64,000 nt of DNA from Culex pipiens pallens. Lineage: Eukaryota; Arthropoda; Insecta; Diptera; Culicidae. Positions 1 to 10,527 of the stretch are shown one piece after another (position 1 is the stretch's first letter; each line of letters starts with the position of its first letter). The notes beneath the pieces were generated by a model, which saw only the letters and a program-made list of their open reading frames with translations, was not told the origin of the DNA and searched no databases. The stretch lies in assembly GCF_016801865.2 (NCBI RefSeq), contig NC_068939.1, positions 88,076,396-88,140,395 of the forward strand, in the 5' to 3' direction. The position numbers and the translations under genes are program-made.

Positions 1-356
1 TAAACATTTAAACATTTAAACATTTAAACATTTAAACATTTAAACATTTAAACATTTAAACATTTAAACATTTAAACATTTAAACATTTAAACATTTAAA
101 CATTTAAACATTTAAACATTTAAACATTTAAACATTTAAACATTTAAACATTTAAACATTTAAACATTTAAACATTTAAACATTTAAACATTTAAACATT
201 TAAACATTTAAACATTTAAACATTTTAACATTTAAACATTTAAACATTTAAACATTTTAACATTTTAACATTTTAACATTTTAACATTTTAACATTTTAA
301 CATTTTAACATTTTAACATTTTAACATTTTAACATTTTAACATTTTAACAGTTTAA
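1..356. repeat. 8-bp tandem repeat (TAAACATT)n
   Basis: The window opens inside a tandem array of TAAACATT. About 31 nearly perfect copies run to about base 252, apart from one variant near 225. The array then switches to TTAACATT for about 13 copies and decays after 350. It continues beyond the left window edge, so its full length is unknown. There is no coding potential. Confidence 0.97.
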
Positions 357-733
357 CATATTAATCTCGATTGTAACATTTAAATTTAACATTAAACTTT
401 AAAAAATAATATTTACAATGAACGCACTATTACACCGAACCCGTGCGACACTCCTAAAACGAACGCACCATGACACACTGAACATGTGCAGCCGACGCTC
501 AAGAAACGAACGCACCATGGTTGAGCGAGCGCCGAGCTGTCATTTTTTTTTCACTCGCGCGTGTTCGCGTCGCCGTTTGGTTTTTTTTTGGTTCGGTTAT
601 TTCCGCGTAATCGGCATCCGGCACTTGTTTGAACGCGTTCCTGGCGAGGTTCCCGGAGCTACCTCCCGGTGTTTGTTGGACCTGTTGGACAGATCCGCCG
701 GGTTGATCTGTTGTGAAGCAACAAAAATTGCAG
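357..733 (+). other. possible 5' exon of a spliced transcript
   Basis: After the array, a GC-richer tract contains three degenerate GAACGCAC repeats and then a stretch ending in a consensus donor, GCAG/GTGAGT, at 733/734. A 102-bp intron (734-835) would follow, ending in a pyrimidine-rich TTGTCTTCTAG acceptor. I recognise no protein domain, and the reading frame does not join cleanly to the next exon. This could be the leader of a non-coding RNA. The evidence is the splice signals only. Confidence 0.3.
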
Positions 734-835
734 GTGAGTAATTTGATGTCGGTGTAATTTCAGGGGGGCGGAATCTCATCCCACAGCTGGCATTTGTCAT
801 AATTAACCACATTTTTTGTGTTTGTTGTCTTCTAG

Positions 836-981
836 GAGGAGCCGCCATGACGTGCAGGAAGGACGCGCTGGAAAGGTCCTGAACGCGTTCCCGGTGCTGG
901 TGCTGGTGTTGACTGGACAGATCCACCAGGCGACGGATCCGGTACGGCTCCCGAATGGCGACGAGAAGTTTAGCAACCACG
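836..981 (+). other. possible internal exon
   Basis: The tract lies between an acceptor at 835 and a consensus donor, CGA/GTGAGT. It contains GCCGCCATGA, a good start context, but that ATG (847) runs only 11 codons to a stop. Another frame is open throughout and reads as a leucine/valine-rich stretch. The phrase AACGCGTTCC followed by GGACAGATCC also occurs in the preceding exon-like tract, so the two may be an old duplication. Function is unknown. Confidence 0.3.
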
Positions 982-1699
982 AGTGAGTATTGGGTTGTGA
1001 AGTGAAATTTGTGCCTGGGATTTTTTTTCTGTTTTTTTTTCTATGAGGAAGGCAGATACACGGCCCCATTACGTTAACCTAAGTTACAGGTGTTCATATA
1101 GAATTCATAAAAAAAATTAAGCACCTGCAAAATTGCGAAATTTAATCAAAAAGTATTTTTTTTCGTTAATTAGATCAAACCAGTACAGAGCGGAATTTTC
1201 AATTCGAATAGCATTGCATTCGCTAATTAGGTTTTACAGCGTGACGTCACGAGCGCACACGCACACACATTTTTATTTAGACACACGTGCAAAAAATGTA
1301 AACATTGCAGCCGAACTGTCAAATTTCTAACCTAAAAATCGAGTCGGCGTAAAACCTAATTGGAACGACTGACAACTGTCAAAAGCACGACACAAAATGC
1401 TCGGGAATTGGCAAACAATGGGGTAGAATTGTTAACATTAGTTCGACCGCTTTCGTGATTTTTAATTCGAAAGATCGAAGTAGCAAAATTCTGGCTAACA
1501 AATCCGCTCTGTACAAGAAATATCAGAGACAATTTGAAAATGCCTGGGTTTTAAAAATCAACCCTTAGAAACATCTTCAAAGAAAGAACATGATTTTTTT
1601 TAAATTTGTTTGAATCATTTTTAACAACTGTACCAATAAATTCGAAGAACGAGTTTTTATGTTAAAAAAAAAATAATCATCTTCCTAGTGGTGCTCTGG

Positions 1700-1889
1700 T
1701 GCACTATTTGTAGTACCAACCACTAGTGTCTTCCTTTTATCTGCAATGACTTCGCCGCACTGGGCACCTAAGTGTACGAGGGTATAGCTTGGAACGAAGC
1801 CCCGAAAAATTGACACTTAGAATTTTATGGCGCTCGCCGCCGGACCTCTGGATTGTGAGTCCAGTACGCGGTCCGATTGATCCACCTAA
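1700..1889 (-). repeat. tRNA-derived SINE, family 1, decayed copy
   Basis: Read on the minus strand, this matches the copy at 3582-3775: a tRNA-like head (GGATCAATCGGACCGCG, then an anticodon-arm remnant) followed by a body ending GACACTAGTGGTTGGTACTA. The B box is lost here. A third copy, on the plus strand, starts at 49424. It is non-coding. Confidence 0.75.
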
Positions 1890-1937
1890 AAAAATCAAAC
1901 CATCCATATTAACGACCCCCGGGTCGTTTGTGGTCTC

Positions 1938-2440
1938 TATTGGGTACTAAAGCCCTATGTCAATTTTTATGTACAACGGTAAAAAACACGATTAAAAACC
2001 ATTCCTGATCACTTTTTTTCATTTCAAAGCAAAAATTTTTTTTGACAAGACAACATTTTTTCGATGGATCAACTATGGTCCCCTTGGAACGAGCTGTCAA
2101 GTAGGATCTTTTCTGTCAAGAAGGACCGCGAGGTTAATTTTTCAAAATTGATTTAAAAATCCATTTTAAACTTTTTGTGGTCGTACAAAGGGTCATTGTA
2201 CTCAGAAAAATAAGCTTTATCGCTGTAAACAATAATACAGTGGACTCTCTCGTTGTCGATATTGAAGGGACCGTCGAGAGCGGGAGTTATCAAATTATAG
2301 AACGGAAAATCAAAGCAATCTATTTGAAGGGACTGAAAAATTTATTGACAGCTGGAGCAATATTGATATCGAGAAGATCGACAGCCAGAGAGTCCACTGT
2401 ATCAGCAATCTAAGCTTCATTTTAGGACCCAATTGCAAGT
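1938..2440. repeat. dispersed repeat, copy 1 (interrupted)
   Basis: This tract, from AAAGCCCTATGTCAATTT to TTTTAGGACCCAAT, is repeated at about 12650-12990. The second copy lacks the 162-bp insert at 2238-2399 and so serves as its empty site. The ends are not clear enough to classify the repeat. Confidence 0.75.
2238..2399. mobile_element. 162-bp TA-flanked MITE
   Basis: The terminal inverted repeats start CAGTGGACTCTCT and end AGAGAGTCCACTG, and the element is flanked by TA on both sides (2236-2237 and 2400-2401). The matching repeat near 12950 reads through with a single TA. TIRs starting CAGT with a TA target are typical of Tc1/mariner and pogo-type elements; the family assignment is inference. 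Confidence 0.85.
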
Positions 2441-2764
2441 TTCTGCTCGAACCTAGGAGTCCGAAGGCTTGAATGGGGAGAGCATCCAAACCTCTTTCTA
2501 CTCCAAGGAACCTTCCACCCCACCATTGGCTTGCGGGTCCAACCGCCGCTAGCAATTCCACCGGAGTAGGCTTGGTTTGGTGTGTTGTTTGTACTTATGG
2601 CATGGAGACGACTTCTACACCTGGAATGACTTAACGGCCTAACAACAAAGACCGGGACCGACATTTTACTTCCTCATCCGATGGAAGGTTGCAGTAGATG
2701 GGAATCGAACCCAGAATCATCCGCTTACAAAGCGGACAGCGTAACCATTCGGCCACGCACTGCC
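2440..2764 (-). repeat. tRNA-derived SINE, family 2
   Basis: On the minus strand the head at 2764-2690 is a recognisable tRNA: an A box around GTGGCCGAATGGTTACGC, an anticodon arm CCGC/GCGG with loop TTTGTAA (anticodon TGT), and B box GGTTCGATTCC. A body with CCAGGTGTAGAAGTCGTCTCC-type sequence follows. The body matches the plus-strand copy at 30640-30955. The head is too well kept to be random but continues straight into the SINE body, so it is not a free tRNA gene. Confidence 0.75.
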
Positions 2765-3344
2765 ACCTAAATATATATATTTTTTTTTTGCGCAGATTCG
2801 ATGTTGTGGGTAAAAGTGAAAACATTTGTTGCATTATTATACACTGAAACCTCTGTTTTGATACTGCTGTAGTCAAACCATCGGGATCCATTTTAAGTTT
2901 GACACCCTTTTTACACGGAGCTCACAAACACTACAATAACGAGAAATTAAAAGTAAGAGTGTGTGCGTGCAGCATGAAGTTTAACTTTTTGAAAAGCCAT
3001 GGTAAGCTTCACAGCAACTGGGCAGAATGTTTAACTACATGTTGCTGTTTTGTCAGCTCGATATTCGTAATAACAGAGTAGAGCGGGGCAAAGGTAGCTA
3101 CTTAATGACCATCACTCTGTCATCGATGATCATTAAATATTTCAGATTCGACATGTTTACCACGTAGTACTAGGATTTCCCTCAAATCGCTTGTATATCG
3201 AAAACCAGGCAATTGCTAAAAAAATGAAGTGCCCCGTATGTGGGGCAAAGGTACGCATCACGCGGGCAAAAAAATTTTTCGCTTATTTTTTGTTTAAAAC
3301 TAAATTTTTCATCTAATTTTCAATGGGGGGTCGTTTTTAACACC

Positions 3345-3647
3345 AAATAAAGATAATTTTATAGTATATTGACTTTCTTGAACTAAAAAACGAAGTTGAC
3401 TTTATAGCTGTCGGCCACCATTGCTAGTACCAACCACTAGTGTCTTCCTTTTTATCTACAAGGACTTCGCCGCCCTGGGCTCCTAAGTAATAAAATATAG
3501 AATAAATAAAGATAATTTTATAGTATATTGACTTTCTTGAACTAAAAAACGAAGTTGACTTTATAGCTGTCGGCCACCATTGCTAGTACCAACCACTAGT
3601 GTCTTCCTTTTTATCTACAAGGACTTCGCCGCCCTGGGCTCCTAAGT
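3345..3647. repeat. tandem duplication, 159-bp offset
   Basis: About 144 bp starting AAATAAAGATAATTTTATAG occurs twice, virtually identical (3345-3488 and 3504-3647). Each copy includes unique flank plus the 3' part of SINE family 1. Only the second copy continues into the SINE head, so the first copy ends in a headless SINE fragment. Confidence 0.9.
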
Positions 3648-3775
3648 GTATGGCACGGAGCGACGGCGCCGAATACCCATATTTACACAAAGAATTTTAG
3701 AGCGCCCGCCGCGGGATTCGAACCGGCGACCTCTGGATTGGAGTCCAGTGCGCGGTCCGATTGATCCACACGGGA
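3582..3775 (-). repeat. tRNA-derived SINE, family 1, complete copy
   Basis: On the minus strand it starts TCCCGTGTGGATCAATCGG. It has an anticodon arm CTGGA/TCCAG with loop CTCCAAT (CCA, Trp-like) and an intact B box GGTTCGAATCC. The body runs to TGGTTGGTACTAG. This is the best-preserved head in the window. Confidence 0.8.
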
Positions 3776-4440
3776 CTAAGTAAAGTTTAATTTGTAGGGT
3801 TAAAAACCGTTTTATTTTTGCATAAGTTTTATTTTTTGGTTCGATTTTGGCAGAAATACTATTTTTCAGTGATTTTGAATCAAAATCAGAAAAAGAGAAA
3901 TTACAAAAAATCTTTTATGATTAGCAAAGTAATTGGTTAAACTAAATGCTAGTGAAATGGCTTCAAAAATTTTGTGAACCTGAAGTTTTGTAAAACCTTA
4001 TTCTGTAAATTTCAAATATTAGATCAAAATGGCCGAAAAGTGACTTTTCTGAATAACTTACACAATCTTCCATCAAATCAAGTAAAAAACCCGAATATGA
4101 GCTTTTAAGGTAAAAATTAAGTATCAAAAAGATCCACGTAACGTTGTCCCATGCGTACTTTTGTCCCGTACTACTCTAGTGCCCGTGAGCTCTGTATAAA
4201 AAAATGACAGTTCGTCAGTTTTTCGTTTGACGTTAAATCATCGTACAAACTAAAAAAAGTCAAAAGAAAAAAAGGACCAACAACCGGAGTTTGAGTGGAC
4301 CAAAATTAAACGGGGTACTTTTTAATGCTAAGCAAATAGCTCTGGGCATTAGAGGGTTAACAAACTAATTTTATTTTTGTTCAATGTTGTTTGTATTTCT
4401 AGCGAATTATCTCTAATTTAGTTTTTTTTTCTTTTCTGCA

Positions 4441-4574
4441 GAGGCTAATTTCTCGTGGATTGTGCTGCTTGATTGCGCGAATGCCGACAGCTCCGTTCAT
4501 TAAAGTAGACGACGTGTTCAGCTTCATCAAGAATATATTTTCGAGCAGTGTGGACGCACTGGAACTAAACTAAA
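4441..4574 (+). other. possible terminal exon with poly(A) signal
   Basis: A strong acceptor (a long T/C tract then CTGCAG at 4440) precedes a tract whose first frame is open for 44 codons and ends ...ALELN-TAA at 4572-4574. GC content is higher than the surroundings. AATAAA at 4671 and 4681 would be the poly(A) signal. It could be the last exon of the transcript suggested at 357-981, but the phases do not match directly, so an intermediate exon or a non-coding RNA is needed. No domain is recognised. Confidence 0.35.
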
Positions 4575-4689
4575 GGAAACGTGAACCAGTTCCATCGATC
4601 CGTGGATGGCTTGATTGAACCGGAATTTCAAAAGAAAACGGCGTGGAGAGAAAGCGTTAAATGAAATTTAAATAAAATGCAATAAAAAA

Positions 4690-5221
4690 AACAATTTAGA
4701 AATACTGCTAAATTTACTGTATAAATGATTGATATCACTGTCCAAATATAGTTTTTAAAGTAAGATTAAGTACAGAAGAAACATTAAAAAAATATAATTT
4801 CACTGTGTATTACATTGTAGTGCTTATTTATTTCATTGTCCGAATATAGTTTTTACAGTACCATTTAGTAGGGAAAAAAACCATGAAGCACTGTAAATTT
4901 ACTGTGCAATGCATTGTAATGCTTGCTGTTTATATTATTAATGTATGATGTTTTCTATAGTCAGGACGAATTTTTGGATGAAAAATGCAACATTAGATTA
5001 ACAGTAAAATGCGTCGTATTTGGAAAAAAATGTATGGAAAAAATTCGAAATTTTTATGGTAACGGTGCATAACAACCCCCCTTTTTTATGGTAAAGTCCC
5101 AAAATACGACGCAAGTTATCTTAAAAAACGATGCTGTCTACTGTTAAAACACTGTCAAAATGACAATATATTTTATCGTTTTGTAACGTTAAAATTTACT
5201 GTAAGTTCATCAGAAATCTTT
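4690..5221. other. gene-free AT-rich tract with degenerate repeats
   Basis: Short phrases such as AAATTTACTGT and ATATAGTTTTTA recur at irregular spacing, suggesting an old degenerate tandem repeat. No ORF, RNA gene or clear element end is seen. Confidence 0.5.
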
Positions 5222-5535
5222 ATGCGGGACGCGGGAATACCTAAAAATAAAACCATGGCAATACCAAGTTTTGGTATTCAAGCAATGTTCAAAAATCCAG
5301 AAGACCTCAACTTGGTATTGAAATGGTTTTATTTTGTGGTATTATTTTACCCTTGGAATAACATGGTTTGGTATTGTTGTGCCCTTCCACATAGAAGACT
5401 TTGGTATGATTTCATGGTATTTTACCATCTATTACTGGGCAACCAAGGGCACATTTTGGTCTCTGTTATTTGCCCAAGTAATACCAAAATTTGGTATTCC
5501 CGTGTTATTTACCCCTGCTCGGGATATGTTTGGCA
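5222..5535. repeat. dispersed repeat rich in AATACC/GGTATT
   Basis: The tract is built of inverted AATACC and GGTATT words, including the palindrome AATACCAAAATTTGGTATT, and ends GTTATTTACCCCTGCTCGGG. The same architecture and end recur at 11925-12146, and a remnant lies at 15400. The overlapping ORFs of 110-127 codons here are by-products of the repeat. Confidence 0.75.
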
Positions 5536-5585
5536 GGTTAAGCACTCACTCCATTCAATTTGCTTATTTTCACAATTTAAACAAC

Positions 5586-6690
5586 ATATGGGTCATTCCA
5601 TCTGAAGCGGAACAGCATTTGAAAATTACCATCTCCGATTCTGCTCAAATTTGGCAGAACTGTTGAGACTATCAAAACATGCAAAAATCCCGAATTTCAT
5701 TCAAATTGGACCACCCCATCTATTTTTGTACCCTCCCAAAAAATCAACTTTTTGGCGATTTTCGAGCGAAACCCCTATCTTCAAACGACGATAACTCAGG
5801 AACCACAAATCTTAGAAGGTCGGATTTAGACTAAATTTTGAAGGAAATTGGACGTACAATCCATTTCCGTGATCAAAATTTAGATTTAAATATTTGTTCT
5901 ACCTGTATTGCGCAATTACTTACAAGATCAATTGCAATTTCCTGCTAGCTTCCTGCTAGTCGTTCTTGCTCTGTTCTGTGGGCTAGCACTCAAGTTCACC
6001 GTATACTATATTTTTAATTTAAGATTATGCAGCAGTTGGCTACAGTGGTGTACATTCAATTTTTGCCTAATTTGCTAATGATTTTTGGGATGAAATCTTA
6101 TTTCAATAAATAACCAGGTAGCAGTTATTGATCAGCGCTCCCGAGTGCTTCTAGCAGATGCGGCAAATAAAGCAAATACAGGGAATCTCAAATACTTAAA
6201 ACTTCAAAATTCGATATCTCTGGAACGAAACATATTCCTTTCTGTCGATAAGTGATTCTTATGTAAAATCGGACGGGGAATACGATGGTGAGGTCAAATT
6301 TAAAAAATAAATAGGGCTGTTTTGAGATAGGGCCATTTAAAGTTTTCAATTGCGCAATACAGGTAGAACAAATATTTCAATCTAAATTTTGATCACGGAA
6401 ATGGATTCTACGTCCAATTTTCTTCAAAATTGAGTCTAAGACCGACCCTCTAAGATTTGTGGTTCCTGAGTTATCGTCGTTTGAAACTAGGGGTTTCACT
6501 CAAAAATCGCCAAAAAGTGGATTTATTGGGAGGGTACAAAAATGGAGGGGGTGGTCCGATCTGGATGAAATTCGGGATTTTTGCATGTTTTGATAGTCTC
6601 AACAGTTCTGCCAAATTTGAGCAGAATCGGAGATGGTAATTTTCAAATTTGCATTTTTTTCTTGCACACTTCAGGTAGAATGACCCATAT
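5586..6690. mobile_element. 1.1-kb foldback element
   Basis: The left end ATATGGGTCATTC and right end GAATGACCCATAT are inverted. The arms (about 340 bp each) are mirror images through landmarks such as CATGCAAAAATCCCGAATTT and TTGTTCTACCTGTATTGCGCA. A unique centre of about 390 bp lies between. No transposase gene is present, so it is non-autonomous. Confidence 0.85.
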
Positions 6691-6869
6691 TTAGTAAACT
6701 TTGTGATAGAAACTTGTTTGCTCACTTTCTATTCATATTCCTATTTCTTTATCACTTGATTTCTTTTGAAAAGGTTTTTTAATCGCCATCTTGGATTTTA
6801 AAATTCTAAATCATTTTAGGATAGTTTATGGGTCAAACTTAAGCTCGACCATAAAAAATAAGACAACAT

Positions 6870-6943
6870 TTTTTTTCTTGATTCGATTATCCGAAGTGAA
6901 ATTTTTCCCAGGGCTTCGGATAATCGAGTCTGGACTGTACGTA
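6870..6943. mobile_element. remnant of GATTATCCGAAG-type MITE
   Basis: This is one end of the element seen complete at 12990-13411 (GATTATCCGAAGTGAAA and AGTCTGGACTGTAC). The other half is missing. Confidence 0.65.
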
Positions 6944-6946
6944 TCC

Positions 6947-7175
6947 TAAACTGGGGTGACATTGATAGCCCGAGGTGACATTGATAGAAATTTGATTTGG
7001 CCACTAATGTTGATACATCGAATATGACAGTCACATTTTTGCATATATGTTCGACAATAAGTTATCCCTCAATGATTACATACTCAAAATTCTCAAAAAT
7101 GTTGAGATATTAATTTGACGGGCATTTGAAAAACCTATCAAAGTCACCCCGGGCTATCAAAGTCACCCCAGTTTA
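6947..7175. mobile_element. 229-bp MITE (TAAACTGGGGTGACA ends)
   Basis: The left end TAAACTGGGGTGACATTGAT is inverted at the right end as ATCAAAGTCACCCCAGTTTA. Subterminal copies of the same GTGACATTGATAG phrase lie just inside each end. It abuts the previous MITE remnant. Confidence 0.8.
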
Positions 7176-7275
7176 CGGTACTTCAATTGTTACGTTTGCA
7201 CCTTAACTGCCAAGTTCGAGAAAAATTAAGGGATTGTATGCTTTTTTTCGATTTTTTTAATTTAGGTATTAATTA

Positions 7276-7455
7276 TTACCGAGCTACCGTGGCCGTGAGT
7301 TTGCGGGTTTCGTCTTGTAAGCGGAAGGTGATGGGTTCGATTCCTGTCTGGCTCGGCAAAGTCAGATCCCTACAAAGAATTATTCTACTCAGTGAGAATA
7401 CTGTTCCAATCCAGAGGTCGTGAGTTCGATTCTCGTACCGGGATGATGACGTTTT
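7276..7455 (+). repeat. tRNA-derived SINE with two B-box-like segments
   Basis: The first unit has A box ACCGTGGCCGTGAG, an anticodon region with loop CTTGTAA, and B box GGTTCGATTCC near 7335. About 90 bp later a second segment contains AGTTCGATTCTCG. A T-rich tail follows at 7450. The dimeric layout recalls the Twin SINE described from Culex pipiens, but I cannot align it. Confidence 0.6.
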
Positions 7456-8761
7456 TTTTTTTATTAACAAATTTTAGTGGTGTCTAAAATGATTTTCAGA
7501 GAGTGATTTCATAAATCTACATGTTGCTTTACAATCTGTAGCAGATATATTTGGAAATTAGCATTTATTTTGTTCATGGAGCTACTTCTTTTAAAATAAT
7601 TTTTACCGTATGTATCCAGTTTGTAAATTAGATTTATTTATTTTTATCATGGTTTCAAAAATGTTTGTCCAACAGTTGAGTCACATTTGAAAAGTGAACT
7701 AGAATTGGCTTTGGTAATGAAACTTTATCGAAGGTCATCTCTGGGTAGTGATGTGGTATATTATTCAGATCAAACCCCTTTTCAAACAAGTATAAAGCCG
7801 TTTTGTCCATAGACGGTACCGGCCAGTCTGTAAACTCACCGTAATTGTCATGATTACATTGCATAATAAACGGCGCGCCTCATGAATGGAAGCCGCCACC
7901 GCCCGCTGCTGACTGGCCACGCAACTTCCGATTCAGAATTTAATTTTTCCCCATCACGATGTCGGCTACCACGGCGGTTGATACCTCTTTGTGATGCAGA
8001 TTAGAATTGATGCAAATTAGAGCTTGTGCCAGACTGAGGGTTTTTTTTTTCGAGCATGGTTTCGTGATCAATCATACACCGCGAATCATTTTATCGGAAA
8101 ACTCTTAACTCAATTTGTAAACGTCTGGTTCGCACCTTGCTTAGAGGCGTTGAACAACTTCTGCGATAGTAACTACTCCCATGCGTGAAGTCTCTTGTGT
8201 ACGACATTGACCTGCGACAAGATCAACCTGGTCTGGATCTCTCCCCTAAGTGTAGCAAAATACGCCGGCTTCAAACGAAGTAATTCAAACGGTAAAGTGA
8301 GGCATTGTTAACGAGATGCTCCCACTTTGCGTGCACCTTAATCAAATTGTAATGCAATCATACGTAGGTGGTCTTTTAAAACATTCAACTTATGCAAATA
8401 AACAACTGTTAATGAATTACCGCAAGTTATCGCAGTCCGCTCAACAATCACAAATCTTTCAACGAGCAAAGTGAACCTGAAGCTATATCATTAGTTGTAT
8501 AGAAAGGGAAAAAAAAAGAAATTTGCCACTGACACATGCTTTTTCATGGTCTTGTTAACAGTGAAGCATCAATTACATATATTCTCTTTCTTTCATATGA
8601 ATGCATTTGAGTGGCACCGCCCCGTCTGTTTGTCTGGGTGCATTCAGGTGTGCAGCATAGAAATAAAAACACTCTGTATTAGTATGGTTCAATTTATAAT
8701 TTTCACCGTCCATTACAGGGACGGTAGAAGTGTACTCAATATCAATGCCAAATGTTGCTAC
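7456..8761. other. gene-free, apparently unique tract
   Basis: I see no coding ORF above background, no element ends and no obvious copy elsewhere in the window. The stretch 7860-8400 is less AT-rich than its surroundings and may be old single-copy sequence. Confidence 0.5.
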
Positions 8762-9209
8762 GTGCACATGCATTTTGGGCCAAACTGAGTTAGGAAGGCC
8801 ATTTTGTGCAGCTTACAATGCCTCACCTTTTGACCTTCACAGAAATTTGATGTCAATCCTGAGATATTCAATAAAAACCGAAAAAACTCCGTGCATTGGT
8901 GTCAATCTTTATATGAAAGAAGTTTCAATCTTGTCGTGCTATCTTGACACACCCTGAAAATTGATGTAAGTGCGACAAATGGGCAAAGGGATTTCAGGTA
9001 AGAATGCGTTTGACACACGTACATGCCCAACTCTTGCAAATATTTTTAATTATAGCTCGGGACTCCGGCAATCAAATTAAACCAAACTTTGGGACAATGC
9101 ACATAATAGTCAGCCAAACAGAAACTGTTTGTTATTGTTTACATTGAGTTCTTTTGTTTTTGTTTATTCAAAATACGTTTTTTTGCGACGTGTGTCAAGA
9201 TAGCACGAC
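8762..9209. repeat. dispersed repeat, uninterrupted copy
   Basis: This is repeated at 34074-34721, from GCACATGCATTTTGGGCC-like sequence to AAGATAGCACGAC. The second copy is longer because a MITE is inserted in it; this copy is the empty site. It ends 45 bp from the 3' end of lectin gene A. Confidence 0.85.
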
Positions 9210-9254
9210 AATGTTAATTTTCAATGTTTAGTTGTTGATTTTTTCCCCTTTATT

Positions 9255-9797
9255 CTAAACTTGACAAATCACACCCCGCCTCAAAAGACAGTTCGTGTCG
9301 TTCCAGGGTGCTCCAACAACGTTAATAACCTCCACACAGTGCTCCACACCCCCGACGTTGTTCGGCTCGCCAATGTCCCAGTTGAGATACCCGTTCGGAT
9401 ACCAAATGGGCCTGTTTGATGTGAGCCACAGGAAGTTGTTTGGTCTGCCAAGATTCGTAGCGCCGATCCAGAAAGCTGCTCTGGGCTGCGAACTCGAGCT
9501 GGCCAACGCAATCTGAACCTCGGCGGTGTCTTTTTGGGAGGTGATCGATGCCGGCTGCAGTCCGTAGGTTCTGCACGCTTGCAACGCTCCGACAAAGTCT
9601 ACCAATCGATCGCTCAAAACCACGTACTTGGACGAACCCGAGCGACGTCCTCCGGCGGGTGGTTCCGGAACGGTGGATTGGTTTCCAGTCATTTTGGTTC
9701 CATCCGGTATAGTCGAAATAATGTCGCCGATTGCAGCCGAATCGCAAACAATCACGACCGAGAGCAGGAGAATCGCAATTGGAAGACTGGGAAACAT
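9255..9797 (-). CDS. secreted C-type lectin A (subfamily 1)
   Basis: A 180-residue single-exon protein with a signal peptide (about residues 1-21), a short Pro/Gly-rich linker with one N-glycosylation sequon (N39), and one C-type lectin domain from about residue 56 to the end. The four expected cysteines are C75, C154, C170 and C178. Both calcium-site motifs are intact: EPN at 144-146, the form usually linked to mannose-type sugars, and WND at 165-167. Related mosquito lectins are secreted by gut, fat body or salivary gland and bind microbes; a role in immunity or microbiota control is inferred from the family. The start is fixed by the 12-nt leader shared with B and C. AATAAA directly follows the TAG stop, giving a very short 3' end. 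It is the only subfamily 1 member here with intact ligand residues. Confidence 0.93.
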   Translation of the reverse strand: MFPSLPIAILLLSVVIVCDSAAIGDIISTIPDGTKMTGNQSTVPEPPAGGRRSGSSKYVVLSDRLVDFVGALQACRTYGLQPASITSQKDTAEVQIALASSSSQPRAAFWIGATNLGRPNNFLWLTSNRPIWYPNGYLNWDIGEPNNVGGVEHCVEVINVVGAPWNDTNCLLRRGVICQV

Positions 9798-9950
9798 TTA
9801 GAGTCAACTGAATTTCTTGGAAATTGTAGAGGTTATTTATATCGTGAAAGTGGAAATACGGTGGGATCACCTGCATTAACTCAAGTTATGTCAACGTTAT
9901 CTCACAACTTATCTTGCAAACATTTGATTCCACTATTATGACGTAAAATG
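9798..9950 (-). promoter_or_regulatory. promoter of lectin A
   Basis: TATAAAT lies at 9841-9835 (minus strand). An initiator TCAGTT at 9811-9806 puts +1 at 9809, 32 bp away, for a 12-nt leader. Upstream on the minus strand are GCAAGATAAG and GAGATAACG, two GATA-type sites. Homology with the B and C promoters (for example ACGTAAAATGG) continues to about 10030. Confidence 0.75.
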
Positions 9951-10069
9951 GTCGTCTGAATGAAATTGCACTAATACGATGTGGACATTATTCCAGTTTT
10001 GTCCGGGACTATCTGAGCTACTTTCGTACATAAGGCACGTAAACAAATTATATAATTGTTATCTAAGTT

Positions 10070-10135
10070 GGACCGAGCCCCACTTCCACCTCGTAAGCGG
10101 TAGATCGGAGTTCAATCCCCGGCTCGGACCAACAC
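10070..10135 (+). repeat. tRNA-like SINE fragment
   Basis: GGACCGAGCC at the left pairs with GGCTCGGACC at the right as an acceptor-like stem, with a B-box-like GAGTTCAATCCCC before it. The D and anticodon arms are degenerate. It is probably a SINE relic rather than a functional tRNA. Confidence 0.4.
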
Positions 10136-10527
10136 AACTGGCGATCGTTTCCTTTCTGGATTCGAAAGCGTTCTCAGATATAACCTGGAATGACATTTAT
10201 TTCGCTTGCAAAAAGATTAAAGGCATGAATTTCAAAAAAAAAAATTCAGATACAATTCTACCAAATTGCGATTAAACCTTTTGGAAACTGGTTTGCATCT
10301 TCCTTTAATCTATTCTGTTCCCTTTTCCGTTAAAAATATTAATCAAATGTATTGTTACATTTTTGGAAACCATTTTATTTAAATGTACTGTTTAAACTAA
10401 ATAATACCAAGTTCCTAATGAAAACATTTTGCACTTTGAACTGAAACAACCATTCTTTTCTTACTAAAATTTTATTTGATTCAAAATAAACTAAACTGCA
10501 TTCTTCAATCCATCAACTAACAACACG

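Larger units (their letters stand above)
3079..4178. mobile_element. foldback element (TAGAGCGGGGCAAAGG ends)
   Basis: The left end TAGAGCGGGGCAAAGGTA is inverted at the right end as TACTTTTGTCCCG...CTCTA. The phrase GGGGCAAAGGTACGCAT at 3240 mirrors ATGCGTACTTTTGTCCC at 4150, so both arms carry the motif. A SINE and a 159-bp tandem duplication lie inside it. No transposase is visible. Confidence 0.5.

Noticed and set aside
2690..2764. Possible tRNA-Thr (TGT) gene, minus strand
   Set aside because: It continues directly into SINE family 2 body and the acceptor stem is imperfect.
5222..5666. Two overlapping 110-127-codon ORFs rich in aromatic residues
   Set aside because: They are by-products of AATACC/GGTATT repeats.
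9322..9876. 184-codon ORF overlapping lectin A in another frame
   Set aside because: It lies in the shadow of the lectin; similar shadows occur opposite or alongside B and C and are compositionally non-protein.
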